Source of the DNA: DATHKG01 sp035489435
GTDB lineage: Bacteria > Bacteroidota > Bacteroidia > Chitinophagales > Chitinophagaceae
DNA: 64,000 bases
Reading direction: 5' to 3' (one strand)
Assembly: GCA_035489435.1 (NCBI GenBank)
Contig: DATHKG010000046.1
Shown here: positions 45,255-52,773 of the stretch, one piece after another
Layout: every line of letters starts with the position of its first letter
Position numbering within the stretch: the first letter of the stretch is position 1
Program-made: the position numbers and the translations under genes
The notes under the pieces: generated by a model
What the model was told of the DNA's origin: nothing
What the model saw: only the letters and a program-made list of their open reading frames with translations
The model's database searches: none

Positions 45255-46511
45255 TTAAATTACACCAGCCAGTTCAAGGCTCTTTTTTTTCAGCTTCCTG
45301 ATCTCGATATCTTCAATGATAGGTTCGGGTGCCAATATCAACGAAGTATTGTTCTCACGCCACCAGGTGTTTTCTTTCAATTCCTTGAAATGCAAAACCC
45401 CTACCAGGTACTTGCGTTCCTGCTGAGCATGCCATTCTTCGATCCATTCAAATTTTTCGCGGGGGATATATTTCCAGTCATCAAAACTGAGATAAACGCG
45501 GACATAAAAATCGTTGGTCAGCTCATGTGGTGTATGATGATATAATTTTTTATACTCGTATTTATATTGATAACGCAAAGCGGAAAGATCACTCAACACC
45601 GCTGAAGCTGTCGGAAAACTTCCGGCTCCCTTCCCATAGAAAAACTGTTTATCGGCAAACCCGCTTTCTATAACAACACCATTGTATTCGTTCTTAACAA
45701 AAGATAGCGGGTCATCCTGTTTCACAAACTGTGGTAGTACAAAGGCTGCTACCTTTCCTGTATTAAGCTTTTTTGCCTGGGCTACAAGTTTGATTTCGAA
45801 ATGCTTTTCATGCGCTACTGTGGCATCACCTGCCTGGATATTCTGAATTCCAGTGAAAACAAGATTATCAGGATGTTCAACTATACCATAAGCATGGGTG
45901 AGTAAAAAGGTCCATTTATTTACAGCATCGTATCCTTCCACATCGAGTTTGGGATTAGATTCTGCAAAGCCAAGTTGTTGAGCAAGCACCAAAGCTGCTT
46001 TGAACTCGAGCTTATCCTCAAACATTTTTGTCAGAATAAAATTTGTTGAACCGTTTACAATCGCTTTTATCGAATGTAAAAGATCATTATCATAATATTC
46101 TTCGAGGTTCCGTATTACAGGGATAGATGCGCAGGCAGCCGCCTCACAGAGAAATGATTCTCCTGTTTCCTGTTGCATCTGCAAGATCTCTGGTAAATGT
46201 TCGGCAATCATTTTTTTGCTTGCACTAACTACTGATTTGTTATTCCTCAGTGCGGTAGAAACAATCTCAAATGCTGCATTTGAATCATCAATTACTTCAA
46301 CGATTACATTAATATCTGCATCGTTCAACAACACATCTTTATCAGTTGTAAATAAATCGGCGGGAGCATTTCTCGGCTTGCCTGGGTTTTTTATACAAAC
46401 TTTTTTTATTGATGCTTTTAGAGAGGGTGTTTGTTGGAGGACTTTGTATAATCCTTCTCCTACAACTCCGAAACCAAACAACCCGATGGTTAACTGCTTG
46501 TGTGCGTCCAT
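45255..46511 (-). CDS. hom: Homoserine dehydrogenase, stand-alone
   Basis: 418 residues. NAD(P) loop LFGFGVVGEG (11-20), then NVIVEVIDDSNAAFEI, VVSASKKMIAEHL, the catalytic region CEAAACASIPVIRNLEEY, IVNGSTNFILTKM and GFAESNPKLDVEGYDAVNK, and GKGAGSFPTASAVLSDL. The C-terminal ACT-like part is short and unusual (YVRVYLSFDDWKYIPREKFEWIE), so threonine control may be lost. Last gene of the metB-metY-metX-hom unit under the SAM riboswitch. With thrA it gives the cell two homoserine dehydrogenases, one per end product. Confidence 0.95.
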   Translation of the reverse strand: MDAHKQLTIGLFGFGVVGEGLYKVLQQTPSLKASIKKVCIKNPGKPRNAPADLFTTDKDVLLNDADINVIVEVIDDSNAAFEIVSTALRNNKSVVSASKKMIAEHLPEILQMQQETGESFLCEAAACASIPVIRNLEEYYDNDLLHSIKAIVNGSTNFILTKMFEDKLEFKAALVLAQQLGFAESNPKLDVEGYDAVNKWTFLLTHAYGIVEHPDNLVFTGIQNIQAGDATVAHEKHFEIKLVAQAKKLNTGKVAAFVLPQFVKQDDPLSFVKNEYNGVVIESGFADKQFFYGKGAGSFPTASAVLSDLSALRYQYKYEYKKLYHHTPHELTNDFYVRVYLSFDDWKYIPREKFEWIEEWHAQQERKYLVGVLHFKELKENTWWRENNTSLILAPEPIIEDIEIRKLKKKSLELAGVI

Positions 46512-46665
46512 GAAACTATTTATATATTAAGTGGAATCTGATTTGCAAATTTACTGTATAGATGTGCAATAATCAACAATTATAGGTAAGAGCAAAATGG
46601 ATGCGCATAAGCATAATGTTGATTATCTGTGTTTTATAAAATGTGTTAAATTATTTCAATTCATT

Positions 46666-46713
46666 AGGGTTAACTTATAACAATGCATTTGGGTTAACCT
46701 ATAACCGTTGGTA
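46666..46713. repeat. Tandem duplication of the metX 3' end
   Basis: Reading the plus strand, AGGGTTAACTTATAACAATG (46666) is repeated as GGGTTAACCTATAACCGTTG (from 46691), period 24. The second copy contains the last codons and stop of metX; the first is its downstream echo. Confidence 0.75.
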
Positions 46714-47734
46714 CGGATTTCAATCCTGCAAAAGATGAAATAATGGGGGCAAGCTGATCGAATTCGAGCAGGAACCCATCATGGCCATATGGGGACCGGA
46801 TGAGGGTAAATGCGGCTCCGGGTATTTCATCTGCCAGGAGCTGCTGTTCCTGGATAGGAAATAATATATCTGTTTCAATACCTATTGACAGGGTTGAAGC
46901 CCGGATTGACTTCAATGCGTTGGATATACCGCCGCGATCCCTGCCGACATTGTGGCTGTCCATACTTTTGCTGAGAAAATAATAGCTGAAGGCATTAAAT
47001 CGTTTTGCGAGTTTTTCACCCTGGTAACGTTGGTAGGATTCGCTTTTAAAACCATCAATCAGGTTGTCATCATGTTCCGTTTGTCCCTTACCGTAGGTGT
47101 TATAGTGGCGATACGAGATCAATGCGAAGCCTCTTGCCACTTTCATGCCTTCAATGCCGGCTTCCGGGTGCTCATCCTTCCAGGTACTATCCAATTCTAT
47201 GGCCAGTCTTTGCGAAGCATTAAAGGCAATTCCCCAGGGTGAATGAACAGCATTGGTCGCGATAGGAAAGATGAATTCGAACAAAGATGGTTCCTCAATG
47301 GCCCATTCAAGTAACTGCTGGCCACCCATAGATCCGCCAATTCCGACCTTTATCCTTTTGATTCCAAGAAAACTTCTAAGTGGCTGATAAGCCCTTATCA
47401 TATCTCTTGGAGTAAAAAGCGGGAACCGGTGAAACCATGAATTTTGCGTTGAGGGATCAATATCCAGCGGGCCGAGACTTCCATAACAACTACCGGGCAT
47501 ATTAACGCAGACTATGAAATAGTGAGCAGGATCGAAGAGTTTATCTTTTCCTGTGAGGCCCGTCCACCATTCGGCCGGGTCACTGTTTGCTGTTAAAGCA
47601 TGGAAGATCCAGACTGCATTATCTTTCCGTTCGTTAAGTTTACCATAAGTAGTATAAGCAAGGTGATATCCGTTGAGCGTTTCCCCGCTCTCTAAACTGA
47701 AATTCTTTTCATAACGGAAAATTTTCTGGGGCAT
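46694..47734 (-). CDS. metX: Homoserine O-acetyltransferase
   Basis: Acetylates homoserine to start methionine synthesis. 346 residues, alpha/beta-hydrolase fold: YTTYGKLNERKDNAVWIFHALTAN, NMPGSCYGSLGP, the nucleophile elbow GGSMGGQQ with Ser135, the Asp in IETDILFP and the His in SPYGHDGFL. The sequence fits MetX; O-succinyl specificity cannot be excluded from motifs alone. It lies between metY and hom. Confidence 0.93.
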   Translation of the reverse strand: MPQKIFRYEKNFSLESGETLNGYHLAYTTYGKLNERKDNAVWIFHALTANSDPAEWWTGLTGKDKLFDPAHYFIVCVNMPGSCYGSLGPLDIDPSTQNSWFHRFPLFTPRDMIRAYQPLRSFLGIKRIKVGIGGSMGGQQLLEWAIEEPSLFEFIFPIATNAVHSPWGIAFNASQRLAIELDSTWKDEHPEAGIEGMKVARGFALISYRHYNTYGKGQTEHDDNLIDGFKSESYQRYQGEKLAKRFNAFSYYFLSKSMDSHNVGRDRGGISNALKSIRASTLSIGIETDILFPIQEQQLLADEIPGAAFTLIRSPYGHDGFLLEFDQLAPIISSFAGLKSVPTVIG

Positions 47735-47755
47735 TGGGGCAAATTTATAAGAAAG

Positions 47756-47795
47756 AATGTACCTGCTGCTTATTTATTGAAGCAGCAGGTACATT
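47756..47795 (-). terminator. Strong hairpin between metY and metX
   Basis: A perfect 15-bp stem (47756-47770 and 47781-47795, core TACCTGCTGCT) with a 10-nt loop. The minus-strand sequence after it is only mildly T-rich (CTTTCTTA), so it may attenuate or protect the mRNA instead of stopping all transcription. Confidence 0.5.
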
Positions 47796-47805
47796 ATATG
47801 AAAAA

Positions 47806-47852
47806 CAAAACAGGTATTAGCTTAGACGAAAAGCAAAACAGGTATTAGCTTA
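47806..47852. repeat. Tandem duplication of the metY 3' end
   Basis: CAAAACAGGTATTAGCTTA occurs at 47806 and 47834 (period 28, exact). The second copy holds the metY stop codon (47845-47847) and its last codons; the first is downstream of the gene. Confidence 0.85.
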
Positions 47853-49167
47853 CCAGCTGTTTTGCAAAAACCTTTTCAAAAGCCTGTTCAAAGTCCGCTT
47901 TGATATCGTCCAGGTGTTCAATGCCTACACTGATTCTTACCTGGTTTGGTGACACACCTGCCGCGAGCTGCTCATCAACGCTCAATTGTTCGTGGGTGGT
48001 AGAAGCGGGATGAATTGCGAGTGTTTTTGCATCGCCGACATTCGCAAGATGACTTACCAGTTTTAATGAATCAATAAACTTGCTGGCATTTTCCTTGTCG
48101 CCTTTTATACCGAAATTGAGTATCCCACCAAAACCTCTTGTGAGATATTTTTTTGCAAGCTCATGGTAAGGGCTTGATTTGAGTCCTGGATATTCAACAA
48201 ACTCAACCTGCGGATGTTTTTCAAGCCACTGGGCCAGGTTCAATGCGTTTTCAACATGCCTGTCTAACCGTAATGAAAGTGTTTCGATTCCCTGTAATAG
48301 CAAAAATGAATTAAAAGGTCCTTGTGAAGCTCCAAAGTCACGCAAGCCTTCAACCCTTGCACGGATTGCAAATGCAATATTTGGCAGTCCCAATGGATTT
48401 CCTTCACCAAATACATCCCAGAATTTCAATCCATGATAACCTTCCGATGGTTCAGTGAACTGCGGGAACTTACCGTTCGCCCAGTTATAATTTCCACCGT
48501 CGATAATCACACCACCTATGGTTGTTCCATGACCACCTATCCATTTTGTTGCAGATTCAACTACAATATTTGCACCCCATTCAATCGGGCGGAACAAATA
48601 ACCCCCGGCACCAAAAGTATTGTCAACCACCAACGGCAGATCATATTCTTTTGCAAGCGCTCCAAACTTTTCAAAGTCAGGAATATTCAGACGTGGATTA
48701 CCAATGGTTTCAAGATAAATCGCCTTGGTATTTTTATCAATGAGTTTCGCAAAACTTTCAACATTATCACCTTCCGCGAACCTAACTTCTATGCCTAACC
48801 GCTTAAAAGCAACTTTAAATTGATTGTAGGTGCCACCATAAAGATATGGGGTGGTCACAAAATTATCACCAACCTGGAGTATGTTATTCAAGGCAAGAAA
48901 CTGTGCTGCCTGTCCTGAACCTGTTGCCAGTGCAGCCACTCCACCTTCCAGCGCCGCCATTCTTTGTTCGAACACATCTGTGGTGGGATTCATTATTCTT
49001 GTATAAATATTTCCGAACGTTCTTAGTCCGAAAAGATTTGCTGCATGCTCCGAATTGTCAAATCCGTAAGAAGTAGTCTGGTAGATTGGAACCGCTCGTG
49101 ATTTTGTTGTTGGATCGATTTGTTGACCGGCGTGCAATTGAAGCGTTTCAAAATGAAGATTGCTCAT
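47845..49167 (-). CDS. metY: O-acetylhomoserine sulfhydrylase
   Basis: PLP enzyme that makes homocysteine from O-acetylhomoserine and sulfide. 440 residues, the longer form typical of MetY compared with about 400 for MetB. Marks: TLQLHAGQQIDP at the N-terminus, TRIMNPTTDVFEQRMAALEGG, VVDNTFGAGGYL and PLP lysine Lys208 in ESATKWIGGHGTTIGG. The usual RLSVGIEH-like C-terminus is present (RISVGIEHLDDI). It gives a direct sulfhydrylation route next to the transsulfuration enzyme MetB. Confidence 0.93.
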   Translation of the reverse strand: MSNLHFETLQLHAGQQIDPTTKSRAVPIYQTTSYGFDNSEHAANLFGLRTFGNIYTRIMNPTTDVFEQRMAALEGGVAALATGSGQAAQFLALNNILQVGDNFVTTPYLYGGTYNQFKVAFKRLGIEVRFAEGDNVESFAKLIDKNTKAIYLETIGNPRLNIPDFEKFGALAKEYDLPLVVDNTFGAGGYLFRPIEWGANIVVESATKWIGGHGTTIGGVIIDGGNYNWANGKFPQFTEPSEGYHGLKFWDVFGEGNPLGLPNIAFAIRARVEGLRDFGASQGPFNSFLLLQGIETLSLRLDRHVENALNLAQWLEKHPQVEFVEYPGLKSSPYHELAKKYLTRGFGGILNFGIKGDKENASKFIDSLKLVSHLANVGDAKTLAIHPASTTHEQLSVDEQLAAGVSPNQVRISVGIEHLDDIKADFEQAFEKVFAKQLVS

Positions 49168-49250
49168 GATCGTTGTTTTTTAGAGTTTTGAAGCAGGCGC
49201 TTTCGTTAAATGAAGATTGCTTAATAAAAATACTTATAAAATGGAGAATA

Positions 49251-50453
49251 CTATTTTAGTAAAGTTAAAGGGACAAAAGATTCGGAACTATCCCCTAAAC
49301 TGGTATTTATTTTTATTTTTTTCAGGCTCTTGTCGAGATCCGCAATCAGGTCATCCACATCCTCCAGTCCCACACTCAACCTGATCAGGCTATCGGCAAC
49401 ACCGGCCGCACGGCGTCTTTCGGTTGGTATTGATTTATGGGTCATTTGTGCGGGATGACAAAGCAGACTTTTGATGCCCCCCAGGCTCTCAGCCAGTTTG
49501 AACAGCTCAGTAGACGTAACGACCAGATTTGCAGCGCTTTCGGTATCATTTTTCAAAGTGAAAGATACAATTCCTCCAAATCCCTTTGATTGTTTTGCTG
49601 CAATTTTGTGATTAGGATGGGAAGCGAGCCCCGGATAAAATACCTTATCAACCGCAGGGTGAGCTACCAGCCATTCAGCAACTGCCTGGGCGTTGATACA
49701 ATGTTGTTTTATCCGCAATGGCAGTGTCTCAATTCCCCGGATAAGCAACCAGCTATCGAAAGGACCTAATATGTTGCCGCAGGCATTTTGCATGAATTTT
49801 ACCTTAGCGCCCAGTTCACGATCTTTTGTAATGACCAGGCCTGCAATAATATCGCTGTGCCCGCCGAGATATTTAGTAGCGGAATGTACTACAATATCAG
49901 CTCCCAGCGAAAGAGGTTTTTGCAATGCGGGTGAAGCAAAAGTATTATCCACGCAAAGTAAACAGTTATTGGATTTTGCGATACGTGCGATTGCTTCGAT
50001 ATCTGCAATTTTCAGTGTTGGATTGGTGGGTGTTTCAATCCAGATTAATTTTGTATTTGGAGTTACCGCATTGAAGACATTTGCGGGGTCAGTTGCATCA
50101 ACATATTGAACCGTGATTCCGAATTTTTCATAAACCTGGGTGAAAAGCCTGAATGCACCACCATAGATATCATCTACCGCAATAATTTCATCGCCCGATT
50201 TTAATAATTTTAACACGGCGTCGATAGCTGCCAGTCCGCTTCCAAAAGCAAGTCCTACCGTACCATTTTCAAGTTCTGCTACGATGTCTTCGAGTGCCGC
50301 CCGGGTCGGGTTACCGCTTCTTGCATAATCATAACCTTTGTTTACACCCGGCGCTTCCTGTACAAAAGTGGAGGTCTGATAAATAGGAACGGAAATAGCG
50401 CCTGTTTGTTCGTCGACGGGGATACTGTGAATGAGCTTTGTTGAATCCTGCAT
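49251..50453 (-). CDS. metB: Cystathionine gamma-synthase / gamma-lyase family
   Basis: 400 residues, PLP fold type I. Marks: LIHSIPVDEQTGAISVPIYQ, YDYARSGNPTRAALE (41-55), the VDDIYGGAFRLF loop, CVDNTFASP and PLP lysine Lys194 in HSATKYLGGHSD, then SVGLEDVDDLIADL. Gamma-synthase and gamma-lyase are hard to separate by sequence; the first place in a SAM-regulated met operon favours the biosynthetic synthase. The 118-bp leader between the terminator and the start holds a small duplication, AAATGTTTTACYGTTTA (about 50457 and 50475). Confidence 0.85.
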   Translation of the reverse strand: MQDSTKLIHSIPVDEQTGAISVPIYQTSTFVQEAPGVNKGYDYARSGNPTRAALEDIVAELENGTVGLAFGSGLAAIDAVLKLLKSGDEIIAVDDIYGGAFRLFTQVYEKFGITVQYVDATDPANVFNAVTPNTKLIWIETPTNPTLKIADIEAIARIAKSNNCLLCVDNTFASPALQKPLSLGADIVVHSATKYLGGHSDIIAGLVITKDRELGAKVKFMQNACGNILGPFDSWLLIRGIETLPLRIKQHCINAQAVAEWLVAHPAVDKVFYPGLASHPNHKIAAKQSKGFGGIVSFTLKNDTESAANLVVTSTELFKLAESLGGIKSLLCHPAQMTHKSIPTERRRAAGVADSLIRLSVGLEDVDDLIADLDKSLKKIKINTSLGDSSESFVPLTLLK

Positions 50454-50571
50454 TACTAAATGTTTTACTGTTTAAAAATGTTTTACCGTTTAAAGAATGA
50501 TCCCGCAATCGCAGAATCAATCATGAACATTTCTTATCAGCGGACACAGCTCTATTGACCAGTTATGGCAC

Positions 50572-50604
50572 AAAAAAAGCTCTTCCGTAAAGTCAGAAGA
50601 GCTT
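50572..50604 (-). terminator. Riboswitch-controlled terminator of the met operon
   Basis: On the minus strand a perfect 9-bp stem AAGCTCTTC/GAAGAGCTT with a 10-nt loop is followed by seven T. Its left flank TCTGACTT (plus 50590-50597 complement) can instead pair with AAGTCAGA next to the riboswitch P1 stem (plus 50637-50644 complement), giving an antiterminator when SAM is absent. Confidence 0.9.
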
Positions 50605-50641
50605 AAAATATATTGAAGATATTTATGAGCGTTGAATCTGA

Positions 50642-50748
50642 CTTATCTGCCTCCCGACAGGGAGATGGAATTGGCACCTTATCACGATTGCTCGCGACAG
50701 GTTGTCAAGGCTTCCCAGGGCCATTACCCTCAGCCTTTCTAGATAAGA
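50642..50748 (-). ncRNA. SAM-I (S-box) riboswitch
   Basis: The minus strand shows the full S-box core: P1 strands CTTATC (5') and GATAAG (3'), the P2 kink-turn region AGAAAGGCTGAGGGTAATGG followed by CCCTGGGAAGCC, the ACAACC element, the P3/J3-4 signature AAGGTGCCAATTCC and a small P4 hairpin TCCC/GGGA before the closing P1 strand. SAM binding should stabilise P1, free the terminator and switch off metB-metY-metX-hom. The gene content fits exactly. Confidence 0.96.
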
Positions 50749-50766
50749 ATGATTAAAGAACTGCGA

Positions 50767-50796
50767 CAAAGATAGAGCAGAATTGCAAACCACCAA
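50767..50796 (-). promoter_or_regulatory. Promoter of the met operon (TTG-N19-TATCTTTG)
   Basis: On the minus strand, TTG (plus 50794-50796), a 19-bp spacer and TATCTTTG (plus 50767-50774) match the Bacteroidota consensus exactly. The start of transcription would lie about 10 bp before the riboswitch. Confidence 0.82.
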
Positions 50797-50906
50797 AAAG
50801 TTCAGCGACTTTTTCAAAAAAAAGTCTATTTAACTAGTAGACTTCTTTTATTTCATAGACTGATTGGAGAACCGGTGTTCCCCGCAAATTTATTTGTTAA
50901 CAAAAA

Positions 50907-50942
50907 CCAAAAAGTGTTGCAGGCAACTGCAACACTTTTTGG
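50907..50942 (-). terminator. Terminator after the OMP gene
   Basis: A perfect 15-bp stem CCAAAAAGTGTTGCA (50907-50921) with TGCAACACTTTTTGG (50928-50942), followed on the minus strand by T5. Confidence 0.88.
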
Positions 50943-50946
50943 TGAT

Positions 50947-51066
50947 CGTCACTGTTGATGATTAAGACCGATCAGCTAAGCGTCACTGTTGATGATTGAG
51001 ACTTATTATCATCATTGTTAACCATTTGAAATTATCAGTCAATCGTATTGTTAACAATTGACTGAT
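50947..51066. repeat. Tandem duplication and palindrome downstream of the OMP gene
   Basis: CGTCACTGTTGATGATTAAG at 50947 recurs as CGTCACTGTTGATGATTGAG at 50981 (period 34). A separate perfect inverted repeat ATCAGTCAAT/ATTGACTGAT lies at 51034-51043/51057-51066. Confidence 0.8.
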
Positions 51067-51089
51067 GAGCTCCTGTTTTGAAGTTATAG

Positions 51090-51767
51090 TTAAAATCTAT
51101 ATCCGACTGATAAACCGAACCCTGTGTTTGCAGCCCTGGAGTCTGTGCCTGGCATAGCATAATTATCTGGATTGATATTTACTAAACCAAGTTGTGCATT
51201 CAACTGGGCAGAAAACCGATTAGTGAATTCATATCCGAAAAGTATATTTGCGCCTGCATCAAATGGTTTGAAATAAACTACATTTGGATCAATGTCATCC
51301 GCATTAACCTTGCCCTTGAACTTAACTTTCCTGTCATCTCCATCTGTCTTGTACTTTCCGCCAATACCATAAGCAACATAAGGTCCGAAACCAACCAATA
51401 ATTTACCATTACCAATAACGGGTTTATATAAAAGATTCACTGGAATCTCGATATAGGAAAGGTTGAGCGTTGGATCTCCACCAAATGCATCATTAAATTT
51501 TGTTCCCTTAGTTGAAAATAACAAACCCGGTTGTACATAAAATTCTGGTGCAATTGGTATCTCTGCATTCACTCCAACATGAAACCTCGGAACGAGTTTG
51601 TTTTCCAGCCTATCATCGCTGGCATCGCGGCCATTGATATTTTGCAAATTTAAACCGGCCCGAACACCAAAGGTTGTTCCGCCAACTTCAACGCTTTGTG
51701 ACTGTGCCATAGATGCCGTCGATAATAAACCTAACGCTGCGATTGCTGCTAAACTTAATTTTTTCAT
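51090..51767 (-). CDS. Outer-membrane beta-barrel protein (OMP_b-brl_2 / porin-family type)
   Basis: 225 residues. The signal peptide MKKLSLAAIAALGLLSTASM ends at about AQS, then strands of a small 8-stranded barrel (TFGVRAGLNLQNING, PRFHVGVNAEIPI, FYVQPGLLFSTKGTKF, YIEIPVNLLYKPV, LLVGFGPYVAYGIGGKY, NRFSAQLNAQLGLVNI) and an aromatic end (GLSVGYRF). Common in Bacteroidota; substrate or role unknown. Confidence 0.88.
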   Translation of the reverse strand: MKKLSLAAIAALGLLSTASMAQSQSVEVGGTTFGVRAGLNLQNINGRDASDDRLENKLVPRFHVGVNAEIPIAPEFYVQPGLLFSTKGTKFNDAFGGDPTLNLSYIEIPVNLLYKPVIGNGKLLVGFGPYVAYGIGGKYKTDGDDRKVKFKGKVNADDIDPNVVYFKPFDAGANILFGYEFTNRFSAQLNAQLGLVNINPDNYAMPGTDSRAANTGFGLSVGYRF

Positions 51768-51815
51768 ATTCTGTTTTTTAAATTAATACTTTCTTTAAGT
51801 GACGATTGGAGTGAC

Positions 51816-52502
51816 CTAACTTCCTGTACCAGATTCTTTTTTCGCGTCTGATTTCATTTTTTCATTTGCGGTGATCAGGAATTCCACACGACGATTCTGG
51901 CTTTTCCCGTCTTCGGTATCATTACCATATTTTGGTGCAGTTTCACCAAATCCTTTTGTTACAATTCTTCCTGTAGGTACACCTTTCTCGCGGAGATAAC
52001 CTGCAACTGAACTTGCCCTGCGATCAGACAAGGTTTTGTTGTGTGCATCTGTTCCATCGCTGTCTGTATGTCCCTGAATCTCGATGTTAGTATCGGGATA
52101 TTTAGTAAGCACATCTTTCAGTTCGTTCAGATTAGATTCAGCGGCAGATGACAAATCGGCCTTATCAACGGCGAATAGAACTTTATTGTTAAACTCAACC
52201 ACTATTCCTTCGCCTACACGTTCAACCTTGGCACCTGGAACTTCGTTTTTAATTTCTTCTGCTTGTTTGTCCATCTTGCGTCCGATAACGGCGCCTGTAA
52301 CACCACCGACTGCTGCACCGATGATAGCACCCATTGCAGTGTTTCCTGCGGCCCTACCGATAACTGCACCTGCTGCAGCACCACCACCGACACCAATTGC
52401 GGCACCTTTCTGGGTTTTGTTCATGCTTTTACAACCGGATAAAACAATGATTGACGAAATGAGGATTAAAAAGAATTTACTTAGTGTTTTCATATTTTTC
52501 AT
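51816..52502 (-). CDS. OmpA-family lipoprotein with glycine-zipper domain
   Basis: 228 residues from ATG at 52502 (a second ATG three codons later also gives a good signal). The lipobox is IVLSGC. A glycine-zipper region follows (GAAIGVGGGAAAGAVIGRAA and TAMGAIIGAAVGGVTGAVIG), then an OmpA C-terminal peptidoglycan-binding domain with VDKADLSSAAESNL, IEIQGHTDSDG, LSDRRASSVAGYL and SQNRRVEF. It should tether the outer membrane to the cell wall. Located 48 bp upstream of the OMP gene on the same strand. Confidence 0.94.
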   Translation of the reverse strand: MKNMKTLSKFFLILISSIIVLSGCKSMNKTQKGAAIGVGGGAAAGAVIGRAAGNTAMGAIIGAAVGGVTGAVIGRKMDKQAEEIKNEVPGAKVERVGEGIVVEFNNKVLFAVDKADLSSAAESNLNELKDVLTKYPDTNIEIQGHTDSDGTDAHNKTLSDRRASSVAGYLREKGVPTGRIVTKGFGETAPKYGNDTEDGKSQNRRVEFLITANEKMKSDAKKESGTGS

Positions 52503-52749
52503 TTTGTTCTGACCACCATTTTCAAAGATCATACCATGTCGATCCGGCTGGGGAGGCCTCAACGTGAATTAAGTGTATATAATTGCCACTCTAAGTGTTT
52601 AAATACCCAACTACCCTAGCTTTAACAAAAAAATGCGGCTTTCATATGAACAATTTTTGTTTATCACCGGCAACAATTTCCCTGAATTTTCTACACAAAA
52701 CGGCTCCTGTTCCAACTCTAATTGAACCTCTTTAAACCTGATTTGTTCG

Positions 52750-52757
52750 TATCTTTG
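52750..52757 (+). promoter_or_regulatory. Likely -7 box of uvrA (TATCTTTG)
   Basis: TATCTTTG is an exact TAnnTTTG box 16 bp before the uvrA ATG, implying a very short untranslated leader. No TTG lies at the ideal 19-bp distance (the nearest is further up), so only the -7 element is supported. No LexA-like site was recognised. Confidence 0.5.
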
Positions 52758-52773
52758 CAATTCGCAAAAAATT

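Noticed and set aside
50623..50817. 64-codon minus-strand frame upstream of metB
   Set aside because: It coincides with the SAM-I riboswitch and its promoter; the RNA structure explains the sequence.
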